Origin: Vibrio cincinnatiensis DSM 19608 | GTDB lineage: Bacteria; Pseudomonadota; Gammaproteobacteria; Enterobacterales; Vibrionaceae | Assembly (NCBI RefSeq): GCF_900167345.1 | Contig: NZ_FUXB01000014.1 | Coordinates: 47,012 to 111,011, forward strand | Direction of reading: 5' to 3' | DNA length: 64,000 nt | Shown: piece after piece, positions 33,774 to 43,700 of the stretch | Numbering within the stretch: position 1 is the stretch's first letter | How the letters are laid out: every line of letters starts with the position of its first letter | Position numbers and translations under genes: made by a program | The notes under the pieces: generated by a model | What the model saw: only the letters and a program-made list of their open reading frames with translations | What the model was told of the DNA's origin: nothing | Database searches by the model: none

Positions 33774-36629
33774 ATGAAACTGACGAAACGTTCTGAGCAG
33801 ATAGAAAAACAGCCTAATACATTAGGCCTTAGCCGCCGATCTTTCATGAAAAATAGTTCACTCGCTGTGGGTGGTGTCGTCGCTGGATCTGCCCTTTTTG
33901 CTCCTAGCATGATCAAAAAAGCCCAAGCAAACACGGTTAAGCATGATGTAAAAACAGAAATTAAACGAACCATTTGTTCTCATTGTTCTGTGGGTTGTGG
34001 GATTTACGCTGAAGTACAAAATGGCGTATGGACTGGGCAAGAACCGGCTTTTGATCACCCTTTTAATGCCGGTGGTCACTGTGCTAAAGGGGCAGCATTG
34101 CGTGAACATGGTCATGGTGAAAGGCGCTTAAAATACCCAATGAAACTGGAAGGGGGGAAATGGAAGCGCCTTTCTTGGGAGCAGGCCATTAATGAAATCG
34201 GTGATGAAGTTCTAAAAATTCGTCAGCAATCGGGTCCAGATTCCGTCTATTGGTTAGGTAGTGCTAAACACAGCAATGAGCAAGCTTATCTCTTTAGAAA
34301 AATGGCTTCCTTATGGGGAACCAATAACGTCGATCACCAAGCGCGTATCTGTCACTCAACGACGGTTGCCGGAGTTGCAAATACTTGGGGCTACGGGGCG
34401 ATGACTAACTCATTTAATGATATGCATAACTGTAAATCGATACTCTTTATTGGTTCCAATCCAGCTGAAGCACATCCTGTAGCAATGCAGCATATCTTGA
34501 TCGCTAAAGAAAAAAACAATTGTAAGATTGTGGTGGCCGACCCTCGTCGAACTCGCACCGCAGCGAAAGCCGATCACTACGTCTCTCTACGCCCCGGAAC
34601 CGATGTCGCCTTTATTTGGGGTGTGCTTTGGCATGTATTCAACAATCAATGGGAAGATAAAGCATTTATTCGCCAGCGAGTTTTTGGTATGGATGAAATT
34701 CGCCAAGAAGTGGCGAAGTGGAATCCAAAAGAAGTTGAGCGTGTAACCGGGGTGAGTGAAGCGGATGTTTATCAAACCGCGAAATTACTCTCTGAGCATC
34801 GTCCTGGTTGTGTGGTTTGGTGCATGGGTGGCACACAACACACCACAGGTAATAACAATACGCGAGCTTACTGTGTGCTTGAGTTGGCTCTGGGGAATTT
34901 AGGTAAAGCAGGGGGCGGTGCCAATATTTTCCGTGGGCATGATAACGTGCAAGGCGCAACGGATTTAGGGGTCTTGGCCGATTCTCTTCCTGGCTATTAT
35001 GGTGTAGCTGAAGGCGCTTGGCGTCATTGGGCCCAAGTATGGGATTTAGATTTCGATTGGATTGCAAATCGATTTGATAATGGCACTTATGGTGGCAGTA
35101 AGCCAATGAATACCTTTGGTATTCCGGTTTCTCGCTGGATAGATGGCGTACTGGAGAATAAAGACAATATTCAGCAACGAGAAAATATCCGCGCGATGTT
35201 CTATTGGGGCCATGCCGTTAACTCTCAAACTCGCGGCGTTGAAATGAAAAAGGCGATGCAAAAGCTGGATATGATGGTAATTGTTGACCCGTATCCAACC
35301 GTCGCCGCCGTAATGAATGAACGCAGTGATGGTGTGTATCTACTCCCTGCGACTACACAATTTGAAACTTATGGCAGTGTGACGGCATCAAACCGTTCTA
35401 TTCAATGGCGAGATCAAGTGATTGAACCTCTGTTTGAGTCGAAACCTGACCATGAAATTATGTATCTACTCAGTAAGAAATTGGGTTTTGCTGAGCAGCT
35501 CTTTAAACATATTCATATCGAGAACGATCAACCTTTAATTGAAGACATTACCCGAGAATTCAATAAAGGGATGTGGACCATTGGTTATACCGGCCAAAGT
35601 CCAGAGCGTTTAAAAGCCCATCAACAGAACTGGCATACTTTCCATAAAACGACGTTGGAAGCAGAGGGTGGGCCTATTCATGGTGAAACTTATGGTTTAC
35701 CTTGGCCATGTTGGGGAACCCCAGAGTTGAAGCATCCAGGAACACATATTCTTTACGATACCTCCAAACCCGTTGCCCTTGGTGGTGGGACATTCCGAGC
35801 TCGTTATGGCGTTGAATTTGAAGGTCAATCATTACTGGCAGAGGACAGCTTTTCTCAAGGCAGTGAAATTGAAGATGGTTACCCAGAATTTACTGACAAA
35901 CTTCTGAAGCATCTGGGTTGGTGGGATGATCTCACTGAGGTTGAAAAAGTAGCCGCAGAAGGTAAGAACTGGAAAACAGACTTATCTGGTGGTATCCAGC
36001 GAGTGGCCATTAAGCATGGATGTATTCCCTTTGGTAATGCAAAAGCGCGAGCCATTGTTTGGACTTTCCCTGATCGTGTTCCCCTGCACCGTGAACCCCT
36101 TTATACCCCACGCCGAGATCTGATTGCTGATTACCCGACGTGGGATGATAAAGACGCTATTTTCCGCATGCCAACACTGTATAAATCGATTCAGGCACAA
36201 GACAGATCCGTCGAGTATCCTATTATCCTAACTTCTGGTCGTTTGGTTGAATACGAAGGTGGGGGTGAGGAAACCCGCTCTAACCCTTGGTTGGCTGAGC
36301 TACAACAAGAGATGTTTGTTGAAGTGAACCCGAAAGATGCCAACGATCTTGGTTTCAAAGATGGCGACATGGTGTGGGTTGAAGGCGCAGAGAAAGGGCG
36401 TATTCATGTCAAAGCCATGGTTACTCGTCGGGTGAAACCGGGAATGGCTTTTATTCCTTTCCATTTTGGGGGCAAGTTCCAAGGTGAAGATCTACGCCAT
36501 AAATATCCAGAAGGCACTGATCCATATGTAATAGGTGAATCAGCCAACATTGCAACTACCTATGGCTATGATCCGGTGACTCAGATGCAAGAAACCAAAG
36601 TGACTCTTTGTAACATTCGCAAAGCGTAA
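33774..36629 (+). CDS. fdhA: Formate dehydrogenase catalytic subunit (cysteine type)
   Basis: The 951-residue periplasmic enzyme oxidises formate to CO2 at a bis-MGD molybdenum or tungsten centre. It has a Tat signal (LSRRSFMKNSSLAVGG), a [4Fe-4S] site with Cys near 68, 71, 75 and 103, and the active-site loop QARICHSTTVAG with Cys near 193 as metal ligand. There is no in-frame TGA, so it is the cysteine form, not selenocysteine. His follows the ligand, as in known formate dehydrogenases. The ATG at 33774 has better ribosome spacing than the GTG one codon earlier. FdhB and FdhC follow. Confidence 0.95.
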   Translation: MKLTKRSEQIEKQPNTLGLSRRSFMKNSSLAVGGVVAGSALFAPSMIKKAQANTVKHDVKTEIKRTICSHCSVGCGIYAEVQNGVWTGQEPAFDHPFNAGGHCAKGAALREHGHGERRLKYPMKLEGGKWKRLSWEQAINEIGDEVLKIRQQSGPDSVYWLGSAKHSNEQAYLFRKMASLWGTNNVDHQARICHSTTVAGVANTWGYGAMTNSFNDMHNCKSILFIGSNPAEAHPVAMQHILIAKEKNNCKIVVADPRRTRTAAKADHYVSLRPGTDVAFIWGVLWHVFNNQWEDKAFIRQRVFGMDEIRQEVAKWNPKEVERVTGVSEADVYQTAKLLSEHRPGCVVWCMGGTQHTTGNNNTRAYCVLELALGNLGKAGGGANIFRGHDNVQGATDLGVLADSLPGYYGVAEGAWRHWAQVWDLDFDWIANRFDNGTYGGSKPMNTFGIPVSRWIDGVLENKDNIQQRENIRAMFYWGHAVNSQTRGVEMKKAMQKLDMMVIVDPYPTVAAVMNERSDGVYLLPATTQFETYGSVTASNRSIQWRDQVIEPLFESKPDHEIMYLLSKKLGFAEQLFKHIHIENDQPLIEDITREFNKGMWTIGYTGQSPERLKAHQQNWHTFHKTTLEAEGGPIHGETYGLPWPCWGTPELKHPGTHILYDTSKPVALGGGTFRARYGVEFEGQSLLAEDSFSQGSEIEDGYPEFTDKLLKHLGWWDDLTEVEKVAAEGKNWKTDLSGGIQRVAIKHGCIPFGNAKARAIVWTFPDRVPLHREPLYTPRRDLIADYPTWDDKDAIFRMPTLYKSIQAQDRSVEYPIILTSGRLVEYEGGGEETRSNPWLAELQQEMFVEVNPKDANDLGFKDGDMVWVEGAEKGRIHVKAMVTRRVKPGMAFIPFHFGGKFQGEDLRHKYPEGTDPYVIGESANIATTYGYDPVTQMQETKVTLCNIRKA

Positions 36630-36640
36630 GGAGCGAACAA

Positions 36641-37249
36641 ATGGCTAGAATGAAATTCCTTTGTGATACCAAGCGCTGTATTGAGTGTAATGGGTGTGTC
36701 ACGGCTTGTAAAAACGAAAATGACGATGCGTTAGAGTGGGGGATTCAACGCCGCCGCGTTGTCACACTCAATGATGGCGAACCGGGTGAAAACTCCATTT
36801 CTGTGGCTTGTATGCATTGTACGGATGCGCCTTGCATGGCGGTTTGTCCTGCCGATTGCTTCGTACATACGGAAGATGGCATCGTACTGCATAACAAAGA
36901 TCTCTGTATTGGCTGCGGTTACTGCCTCTTTGCCTGCCCATTCGGGGCTCCGCAATTTCCTAAACAAGCGGCATTTGGTGAACGCGGAAAAATGGATAAA
37001 TGTACTTTTTGTGCCGGAGGGCCAGAAACTGAACCCGGCTCAGAAGAAGAACGCCGTAAATATGGTGCGAATCGTATCGCGGAAGGGAAATTACCGATGT
37101 GCGCCTCGTTATGTTCAACCAAAGCGTTACTGGCTGGTGATGCACAGAAAGTCTCAGATATTTTCCGTCAGCGTGTTGTTGAGCGTGGGGCAAAAGAGGC
37201 AGGTTGGACAAATGGTGAAGATCTCGCCTTTGATGCAACAAGGAGCTAA
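36641..37249 (+). CDS. fdhB: Formate dehydrogenase iron-sulfur subunit
   Basis: The 202-residue subunit carries electrons from FdhA to the membrane cytochrome. It has four 4Fe-4S motifs: CDTKRCIECNGCVTACK at the start, CMHCTDAPCMAVCPADC (about 54), CIGCGYCLFACPFGAP (about 91), and the split CTFC and CASLCSTKAL pair. AAGGAG stands before the ATG. The lack of a C-terminal membrane helix, present in E. coli FdnH, is normal for this shorter type. Confidence 0.94.
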   Translation: MARMKFLCDTKRCIECNGCVTACKNENDDALEWGIQRRRVVTLNDGEPGENSISVACMHCTDAPCMAVCPADCFVHTEDGIVLHNKDLCIGCGYCLFACPFGAPQFPKQAAFGERGKMDKCTFCAGGPETEPGSEEERRKYGANRIAEGKLPMCASLCSTKALLAGDAQKVSDIFRQRVVERGAKEAGWTNGEDLAFDATRS

Positions 37250-37255
37250 TGAGTT

Positions 37256-38296
37256 ATGCGATACGGGATATTGCGCGCTAAATATAGAATGCTCCCCCTG
37301 CTGGTGGCCTTATTGGGCTTATTTTCTTTCTCCGCACTGGCCCATAAAGAAGCGTCCTCTGATGTTGCGCAAAGAGAGATGACTCAGTTAGCGGGCGCTG
37401 ATTACTGGCGGCAAGTTCGACAAGGGCAAGAAGGATATACCACTTCTACTTCTCCTGAACATGGCATATTGATCAGTACACCGGGAGAAACTTGGTTTAT
37501 TCTAAAAGAGAAATGGATGTCACCAGCCGGAGCGATCGCCATTTTTGGTAGTATCGCTATGGTAGTGATGGCCTATTGGCTATTAGGGCCATTAATGCTC
37601 AGTAAACCAAGAACAGGGAGAAAACTAACCCGTTGGTCTCGCTTAGATCGAGCTTTGCATTGGAGTATGGCTTTTACTTTCCTCACATTAGCATTCAGTG
37701 GCTTGATGCTGGTTTATGGTAAACATTTCCTCAAACCCTATATGCCAACGGATTGGTGGGCAATGGTGATTTATGCCGCCAAGCAATACCACAATTATGT
37801 TGGACCTTTATTCTTTATTTTATTGGTATTTGTATTACTGAAATGGTGGCGAAAATCGTTGTTGAATAAGGTGGATATTCAGTGGTTTCTTAAATTGGGG
37901 GGAATGGTTGGAAAATATAAAGGAACCCATCCTTCTGCGGGCTTTTCGAATGGCGGAGAAAAGGCCATCTACTGGTTATTAATTGTCTTTGGAACGTTTG
38001 CCGCGATCAGTGGGCTTATCCTTGATTTCCCTATTTTTGGCCAAACTCGACGAGACATGGAGCTCTCTAACCTAATCCATATGTTTTCTGCACTGATTCT
38101 GATTTGTGGGTTTATTTTCCACATCTATATAGGGCTATTTGGTATGGAAGGGGCGCTTGAAGGGATGGTGACTGGAAAAGTCGATGAAACGTGGGCGAAA
38201 GAACATCACGATCTATGGTATGAAGAGATGAAAGCACAAGGAAATATCGAACCCGCTAACCAGAAGGGAGGGGAGAGTGATGTTACTCGCCAATAA
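37256..38296 (+). CDS. fdhC: Formate dehydrogenase cytochrome b subunit
   Basis: The 346-residue protein anchors the enzyme and delivers electrons to quinone. It has a signal-like N-terminal helix, a periplasmic stretch (about 32-85), then four membrane helices from about 94. Likely heme ligands are His in ALHWSMAF, QYHNYVGP, NLIHMF and FIFHIYIG. The long N-terminal extension differs from E. coli FdnI (about 217 residues) but is common in Shewanella- and Wolinella-type FdhC. It overlaps the next gene by 17 bases. Confidence 0.92.
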   Translation: MRYGILRAKYRMLPLLVALLGLFSFSALAHKEASSDVAQREMTQLAGADYWRQVRQGQEGYTTSTSPEHGILISTPGETWFILKEKWMSPAGAIAIFGSIAMVVMAYWLLGPLMLSKPRTGRKLTRWSRLDRALHWSMAFTFLTLAFSGLMLVYGKHFLKPYMPTDWWAMVIYAAKQYHNYVGPLFFILLVFVLLKWWRKSLLNKVDIQWFLKLGGMVGKYKGTHPSAGFSNGGEKAIYWLLIVFGTFAAISGLILDFPIFGQTRRDMELSNLIHMFSALILICGFIFHIYIGLFGMEGALEGMVTGKVDETWAKEHHDLWYEEMKAQGNIEPANQKGGESDVTRQ

Positions 38297-38702
38297 GAAT
38301 AAGTCGGTCTGGTTCGTTTACATCGCCAGCTTATTAACTCCGCTCACTTGTTTATTATCGGGTGTCATTGCCATTATCTATGCCGGATATCGACTTGATA
38401 AAGACCAAGATGGAGAGGTCGCCAATTCCCATTATTATGGGTTAATTCGAAGCTTTTTTCTTTTCCTCACCTTCTTTGTGGTGTTGATTGTCACTGTGGC
38501 GACCGCCAATGGGGTGATCATGGGCGTGAATCGTTATTGGTTTAGTAATGCTTGGCTTGCTGCGATAGGTCATGGAATTCCTTATCTCGGGGCATTGATG
38601 GCCGTCGGGGCTATCACTCTGTGGATTTTTCGGATGATACAAGGCATGAAACAGCTTCAAGCCAATATTCCCCATCAGCCGTCAAAGGGGCCAAACCTAT
38701 AG
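38280..38702 (+). CDS. Small membrane protein closing the fdh operon
   Basis: The 140-residue protein has three or four predicted helices: VYIASLLTPLTCLLSGVIAIIYAGY, FFLFLTFFVVLIVTVATANGVI and GIPYLGALMAVGAITLWIF. I do not recognise the family with certainty; it resembles small DUF4870-like membrane proteins. The ATG at 38280 follows AAGGGAGGGGAG and overlaps the fdhC end, so translation is coupled. A terminator follows. A role in FdhABC assembly or quinone binding is only a guess from position. Confidence 0.7.
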   Translation: MLLANKNKSVWFVYIASLLTPLTCLLSGVIAIIYAGYRLDKDQDGEVANSHYYGLIRSFFLFLTFFVVLIVTVATANGVIMGVNRYWFSNAWLAAIGHGIPYLGALMAVGAITLWIFRMIQGMKQLQANIPHQPSKGPNL

Positions 38703-38748
38703 TCAATCAGTGAAAAAAATGGCATAGATTCCGGTAATGACCTCTTTG

Positions 38749-38774
38749 AAACACCCAGTATATCTGGGTGTTTT
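38749..38774 (+). terminator. Intrinsic terminator after the fdh operon
   Basis: Ten-base stem AAACACCCAG (38749-38758) with CTGGGTGTTT (38764-38773) and T-tail. Confidence 0.88.
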
Positions 38775-38895
38775 CACTCATAAACGTGAGGTGAATAGAC
38801 AAATGTTCGACCATTGTCTACCCCTGAAAACTAGGGGCCGGTGTTTATCAATGCTAAGCTGGTTCTAATATCATAGACAGAAGAAGGAAGATGGT

Positions 38896-39630
38896 ATGAA
38901 TTTTCCCTATCAAAATATTGTGGTACTAACGGGAGCGGGAATTTCTGCCGAATCAGGTATCCAAACGTTCCGAGCTCAAGATGGTTTATGGGAAAACCAT
39001 CGAATTGAGGAAGTCGCTACACCAGAAGGGTTTGAGCGAGATCCTGAACTTGTACAAGCGTTTTATAATCAACGCCGTCGAAAGTTACAGTCTGAGACCA
39101 TACAACCCAATGCGGCTCACTTTGCCTTGGGAGAGCTCGCACAGAAACTTCATGGTCAAGTCACCATCATTACGCAGAATATTGATAACCTTCATGAACG
39201 AGGAGGAAGCCACAATGTCATCCACATGCATGGTGAACTCTTAAAAGCACGCTGTAGCATCTCTAACCAAGTGATAGAACAAAAAGACGATTTGAACACT
39301 GGGGATCTGTGTCACTGCTGCCAAATTCCGCACCAGTTACGCCCACACATTGTTTGGTTCGGTGAAATGCCACTGCGTATGGGCGAAATCTATAGCGCAT
39401 TAGAGCAAGCCGATCTCTTTATTTCTATTGGTACTTCAGGGGTTGTTTACCCTGCTGCTGGATTTGTGCATGACGCTAAAATGCATGGTGCACATACCAT
39501 AGAAATTAACCTTGAACCCAGTGCTGTCGAAAGCGAATTTGCAGAAAAACGTTATGGCAAAGCCAGTGTAGAAGTCCCTCGCTTAGTGCAGGAATTATTA
39601 GCCTTACAAACTGAACCTAAACTTGCTTAA
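38896..39630 (+). CDS. cobB: NAD-dependent protein deacylase CobB (sirtuin)
   Basis: CobB removes acetyl and succinyl groups from lysines using NAD+. The 244-residue class III sirtuin has [20 protein letters not shown] (about 12-31), [12 protein letters not shown] with the catalytic base in HMHGE (about 116), a zinc site with CSI near 123 and CHCC near 140, and VWFGEMP. The Y and R residues that mark desuccinylases are replaced or not clearly present around [10 protein letters not shown], where NQRRR stands in the usual substrate-specificity stretch. It is a lone gene ending at a terminator shared with potD. Confidence 0.93.
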   Translation: MNFPYQNIVVLTGAGISAESGIQTFRAQDGLWENHRIEEVATPEGFERDPELVQAFYNQRRRKLQSETIQPNAAHFALGELAQKLHGQVTIITQNIDNLHERGGSHNVIHMHGELLKARCSISNQVIEQKDDLNTGDLCHCCQIPHQLRPHIVWFGEMPLRMGEIYSALEQADLFISIGTSGVVYPAAGFVHDAKMHGAHTIEINLEPSAVESEFAEKRYGKASVEVPRLVQELLALQTEPKLA

Positions 39631-39720
39631 GTTTACCGACGTCATTTTTGATAACTTGTTAGGAATGGGTTGATTACTGATAGGTTGCTTTTACATGGTG
39701 GAAATGACGTATTCAGTAAT

Positions 39721-39755
39721 AAAAAAACAGCGATGTGATATCGCTGTTTTTTTAT
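39721..39755. terminator. Bidirectional terminator between cobB and potD
   Basis: Stem AACAGCGAT (39726-39734) with ATCGCTGTT (39740-39748), A-run before and T-run after, so it works on both strands for the converging genes. Confidence 0.88.
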
Positions 39756-39775
39756 TTTCTTCCAAGGCCTATTAT

Positions 39776-40813
39776 TTATTTTACTTTTAGGCGTTGGAAG
39801 TATTCGTCGTAAAGAACACTGGCTTCACCGACTTCGTCTTGCCATTCACCACTATCCATGACCGACTGAGGTGGGAAGATACTGGGATCGTTAGCAAAGT
39901 CTTCGGGTAAGAGCTTATGAGCGGTTTTTACGGGTGTTGGATAGCCAATTTCTAACGCAATTTTTGCTGCATTTTCTGGGCGCAATAAGAAATCGATCAT
40001 TTTATGGGCGGCTTCAACGTTTTTTGCACCCGCAGGAATGGCGAGGCTATCCATCCAGAAAATAGCGCCTTTTTCAGGCCAAATGATATCAATAGATGCA
40101 CCTTCCTGGCGTGCCATATAAGCGGAGCCGTTCCACAGCATTCCTAAAGAGACTTCTCCAGCTAAGAATGGGTTAGCAGGAAAATCTGAGTTAAATACCA
40201 ATACGTTGGGCATCAACTTGGTTAATTCACGGTAAGCCGCTTCGATCTCTTGTGGATCGGTTGTGTTAGGTGAATACCCCAATTTACTGAGTGCCATGTG
40301 GAAAACTTCACGAGAGTCATCCATTAACATCAGTTGGCCTTCCCATTTAGTATCCCATAGGTCCGCCCAGTTTTTAATCGAGCGTTTGTCTAACATGTCG
40401 GTATTAATACCGATACCGGTTGCCCCCCAAATATAGGGAATGGAGTAGTTATTATCAGGGTCAAAGGGCTTATTTAAAAAGTTAGAGTCTAAATCGGCAA
40501 AGTGACTCAGTTTAGATTTGTCGATATGACGTAACATTTCTTCTTTGCGCATTTTAGAAACAAAGTAGGTAGAAGGGACCACTAAGTCATAGCCTGTACC
40601 TTGTGTTTTTAATTTCGCATACATGCTCTCATTCGATTCATAGGTCGAATAAATGACTTTGATTCCTGTCTCTTTGCTAAAGTTCTCCAGAACTTCACTA
40701 GGAATATATTCAGACCAGTTGTAGAAATAGAGTTCAGTGTCGCTAGCCATTACTGAGGAGGTGAATAGCGCAGCTGCGCATAAAGCGCCAGCATACAGTT
40801 TACTTTTCTTCAT
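39776..40813 (-). CDS. potD: Spermidine/putrescine-binding protein PotD, distal copy
   Basis: The 345-residue periplasmic protein has a signal peptide (SKLYAGALCAAALFTSSVMAS) and the polyamine-binding fold: LYFYNWSEYIPSEVLENFSKETG, YDLVVPSTYFVSKM, LMLMDDSREVFHMALSKLGYS and AAHKMIDFLLRPENAAKIA. It is closely related to the next gene, and both match PotD. Most structural positions agree between copies, but the binding-site stretch differs (GSAYMARQEGASIDIIWPEKG against GSAAAAQKEGLPIKLVFPKEG), so affinity may differ. I start at 40813. A terminator separates the copies. Confidence 0.9.
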   Translation of the reverse strand: MKKSKLYAGALCAAALFTSSVMASDTELYFYNWSEYIPSEVLENFSKETGIKVIYSTYESNESMYAKLKTQGTGYDLVVPSTYFVSKMRKEEMLRHIDKSKLSHFADLDSNFLNKPFDPDNNYSIPYIWGATGIGINTDMLDKRSIKNWADLWDTKWEGQLMLMDDSREVFHMALSKLGYSPNTTDPQEIEAAYRELTKLMPNVLVFNSDFPANPFLAGEVSLGMLWNGSAYMARQEGASIDIIWPEKGAIFWMDSLAIPAGAKNVEAAHKMIDFLLRPENAAKIALEIGYPTPVKTAHKLLPEDFANDPSIFPPQSVMDSGEWQDEVGEASVLYDEYFQRLKVK

Positions 40814-40895
40814 TACAGTTCCGTATTCTTTGTAGCAAGAGCCTAAATTAGGCAAAAGGTTAAGCTAATCAGCGGCGAAGTATAGCAGATCACAA

Positions 40896-40925
40896 AAAAA
40901 TAGGCAGCTTATGCTGCCTATTTAT
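40896..40925 (-). terminator. Terminator between the two potD genes
   Basis: Eleven-base stem AAATAGGCAGC (40898-40908) with GCTGCCTATTT (40913-40923). On the minus strand it is followed by a T7 run, so it should cut the transcript after the proximal potD. Confidence 0.85.
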
Positions 40926-40939
40926 CAATAACGTTTAGC

Positions 40940-41971
40940 TTATTGGCCCGCTTTTAGCTTCATGAAGTAGTCTTCATACTTCACGGTTTTATCTCCAACG
41001 GCGGCTTGCCATTCAACACGATCCAAATCTTCTTGTGAAGGGAAGAGGGGTTCAATGTCTTTAAATTTAGCATTGGATTGGGCAACCCCGGTGAGGTATC
41101 CCGTATCTCGTGAGATCTGCTCTGCTATCTCAGGGCGTAATAAAAAGTCGATCATTTTATGAGCCGCTTCGACATTCTTTGCACCAGAGGTGATAGCAAA
41201 GTTGTCAACCCAACCAATGCCGCCTTCTTTCGGGAATACCAGTTTAATGGGTAATCCTTCTTTTTGAGCCGCAGCCGCTGAACCATTCCATAGCATTCCA
41301 AGGCCAACTTCTCCAGAAAGATAAGGAGCCGCTGGGTTGTCAGAATTGAAAAGCAGGACATTTTTCATAAGGTTACGCAATTCTGCATAAGCTTCATCAA
41401 TCTGTTTATCATCCGTTGTGTTACCAGAGTACCCCAGTTTGCGTAGCGCAATATGGAAAACTTCACGAGTATCATCCATCAACATCAGTTGGCTGGCTAA
41501 TTCCGGCTTCCACAAGTCGCCCCAACTTTGAAAGTCGTTGGGATCATACATGTCGGTATTGACCGCAAGACCAGTAATCGCCACGACATGAGGAATTGAG
41601 TAATCGTTGTTTGGATCGTAAGGCTTATTGAGATAGTTAGCATCTAAGTTAGCAAAGTTGCTTAACTTTGATTTATCGATCTTCTGTAGCATTCCTTCAT
41701 CGCGCATTTTTGACACAAAATAGGTAGAAGGCACAACAAGATCATAGCCTTGGTTATGGGTTTTTAGCTTGGCATATAAAGTTTCATTTGACTCATAAGT
41801 GGAATAGATAACTTTAATACCGGTTTCCTTAGTAAACTGTTCCAGAATGCCACTATTAATGTATGGCCCCCAGTTCATAAATACCAATTCTTTATCCTGC
41901 GCGACAGCTGTATTCGATAACAGAGAGAGCGCACATGCACTACCAGCTAATAAAGTAGCCCATTTTTTCAT
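40940..41971 (-). CDS. potD: Spermidine/putrescine-binding protein PotD, proximal copy
   Basis: The 343-residue binding protein has signal ATLLAGSACALSLLSNTAVAQ and the motifs LVFMNWGPYINSGILEQFTKETG, YDLVVPSTYFVSKM, DTREVFHIALRKLGYSGNT and KMIDFLLRPEIAEQIS. It is the PotD of the potABCD importer, directly after potC. I start at the ATG at 41971, where the signal peptide begins; a TTG five codons earlier is the alternative. Confidence 0.92.
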   Translation of the reverse strand: MKKWATLLAGSACALSLLSNTAVAQDKELVFMNWGPYINSGILEQFTKETGIKVIYSTYESNETLYAKLKTHNQGYDLVVPSTYFVSKMRDEGMLQKIDKSKLSNFANLDANYLNKPYDPNNDYSIPHVVAITGLAVNTDMYDPNDFQSWGDLWKPELASQLMLMDDTREVFHIALRKLGYSGNTTDDKQIDEAYAELRNLMKNVLLFNSDNPAAPYLSGEVGLGMLWNGSAAAAQKEGLPIKLVFPKEGGIGWVDNFAITSGAKNVEAAHKMIDFLLRPEIAEQISRDTGYLTGVAQSNAKFKDIEPLFPSQEDLDRVEWQAAVGDKTVKYEDYFMKLKAGQ

Positions 41972-42069
41972 TGACGTTAGCTCCAAACCAAACGTTGCCC
42001 ATAAGGGGCGTTGTATAGAAAAACAGAATGACCAGCGCCATTCTGTTCCGTGTTATATCGTCTTAAATA

Positions 42070-42840
42070 TTACTTCACTTTTTCCCTTGCTAACAACTGT
42101 GATGTGATAACAAGTAATAAAGAAACTACTAACATCACAGTAGCAAGCGCATTCACTTCAGGTGAAATGCCAACCCGAACCATAGAGTAAATCTTCAATG
42201 GCAGGATTTCATAGGTAGGGCCAGTCACAAAGGAACTAATGATCACATCATCTAAAGATAGGGTAAAGCTCAATAGCCAACCTGCGGCTACGGCCGGTTT
42301 TGCTAAAGGAAGAATGATTTTTTTCAAAATCACCCACTCACTTGCCCCTAAATCTTTGGCGGCTTCTAACATTTTTACATCGAAGCCGTTAAGACGGCTG
42401 TAAACCGTAATAACAACAAACGGTAAACAAAACGTAATGTGAGCGATTAAAAGCGTGAAAAAGCCAAGTTGTGCTCCTAACACTAAAAAGAGGGCTAATA
42501 GGGAGATAGCCATAACGATATCCGGCGACATCATGACCACAAACAGCATGCCATTGACCATTTTTTTACCTTTAAACTGGTAACGAAATAGAGCAACAGC
42601 GGTTAAACTGCCAATGATCGTGGCCGCCGTCGCTGAAAAAACCGCGATATTAATAGAATGCCATGCCGCCTGCATCAGGCTATCGTTATTAACTAAAGCG
42701 TGATACCACTTGGTGGTAAAGCCACCCCAACGAATTCCGAATCGGTTGTCGTTAAAAGAGTTGACGATCAGCACTATGATTGGAAGGTATAAAAAGAGAT
42801 ATACCAAACTCATAAAGCTAAATCTAACTGTTCTTCCCAT
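42070..42840 (-). CDS. potC: Spermidine/putrescine ABC permease PotC
   Basis: The 256-residue permease has six helices and the coupling loop LEAAKDLGASEWVILKKIILPL (about 155-176). The N-terminal VYLFLYLPIIVLIVNSFN is typical of PotC. It shares one base with the potB stop (ATG at 42840). It forms the channel with PotB. Confidence 0.93.
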   Translation of the reverse strand: MGRTVRFSFMSLVYLFLYLPIIVLIVNSFNDNRFGIRWGGFTTKWYHALVNNDSLMQAAWHSINIAVFSATAATIIGSLTAVALFRYQFKGKKMVNGMLFVVMMSPDIVMAISLLALFLVLGAQLGFFTLLIAHITFCLPFVVITVYSRLNGFDVKMLEAAKDLGASEWVILKKIILPLAKPAVAAGWLLSFTLSLDDVIISSFVTGPTYEILPLKIYSMVRVGISPEVNALATVMLVVSLLLVITSQLLAREKVK

Positions 42841-43700
42841 TAGTCTAGCTCCACTTTTCTATTTAATAATTTTCCAGCGCGATAGTAAGCGTACAGCATA
42901 ATGGCCATCGCTATCGTCAGGGCAATACTGGTTGCAGCCCCAAATGGCCAATCCCGAGCATTCAGCACTTGGCTCTTAATGACGTTACCGATCAACAAGT
43001 TTTTCGCTCCACCAAGCAGATCGGAAATGTAGAACATTCCCAATGCAGGAAGGAGAACCAGTAAGCAACCGCCAATAATTCCAGGCATCGTCAAGGGGAG
43101 AACAACCCGAATCAGTGTTTGTAACTTATTCGCACCGAGATCTCGTGCCGCTTCAATATAGGTATTATCGAGTTTTTCGATAGCAGAATAGAGAGGCAAA
43201 ATCATAAATGGTAGTAAGATATAAACAAGACCAATCATGACCGCCGCTTCTGTGTACATAATACGTAATGGTGCATCAATGATACCCACACCCAGTAGAA
43301 ACTTATTTAAAATTCCCTGTGTTCCTAGCACAACTTTTAACCCGTAAGTACGGATCAGTGAGTTTGTCCAAAACGGTACTATGATCAAAAATAACATGAT
43401 GGGTCGCCATTTTTCTGGCATTTTCGCTACGATATAAGCAAAAGGGTAACCAACAACTAAGCAAATCAGTGTTGCTACAATCGCCATATAAAACGAGTGC
43501 AACATGACTTTGGCATACAAGGGATCCATCAAGCGTAAATAGTTGTCAAACGTGAAAGTAAAGTCGATCAAATTCGACTCATCACGAGTGAGAAAACTCG
43601 TCGCAATAATCATTAGGTTAGGGACAAGAACAAAGAGAGCTAGCCAACCAACAATTAAAGCAATAATCGAATTTTGCAGATTAATCTTGTTGCTTATCAT
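42840..43700 (-). CDS. potB: Spermidine/putrescine ABC permease PotB
   Basis: The 286-residue permease has six helices, the coupling loop [23 protein letters not shown] (about 180-202), and a C-terminal [13 protein letters not shown] tail. The first helix is [21 protein letters not shown]. Its start lies 20 bases inside the end of potA, as often seen in potAB operons. Confidence 0.93.
   Translation of the reverse strand: MISNKINLQNSIIALIVGWLALFVLVPNLMIIATSFLTRDESNLIDFTFTFDNYLRLMDPLYAKVMLHSFYMAIVATLICLVVGYPFAYIVAKMPEKWRPIMLFLIIVPFWTNSLIRTYGLKVVLGTQGILNKFLLGVGIIDAPLRIMYTEAAVMIGLVYILLPFMILPLYSAIEKLDNTYIEAARDLGANKLQTLIRVVLPLTMPGIIGGCLLVLLPALGMFYISDLLGGAKNLLIGNVIKSQVLNARDWPFGAATSIALTIAMAIMLYAYYRAGKLLNRKVELD

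Noticed and set aside
33858..35261. Several antisense frames across fdhA
   Set aside because: They mirror the codon pattern of the strongly conserved fdhA and lack ribosome sites or known motifs.
33774..36629. Selenocysteine formate dehydrogenase
   Set aside because: The active-site position is a Cys codon (in QARICHS) and there is no in-frame TGA, so no recoding is needed.
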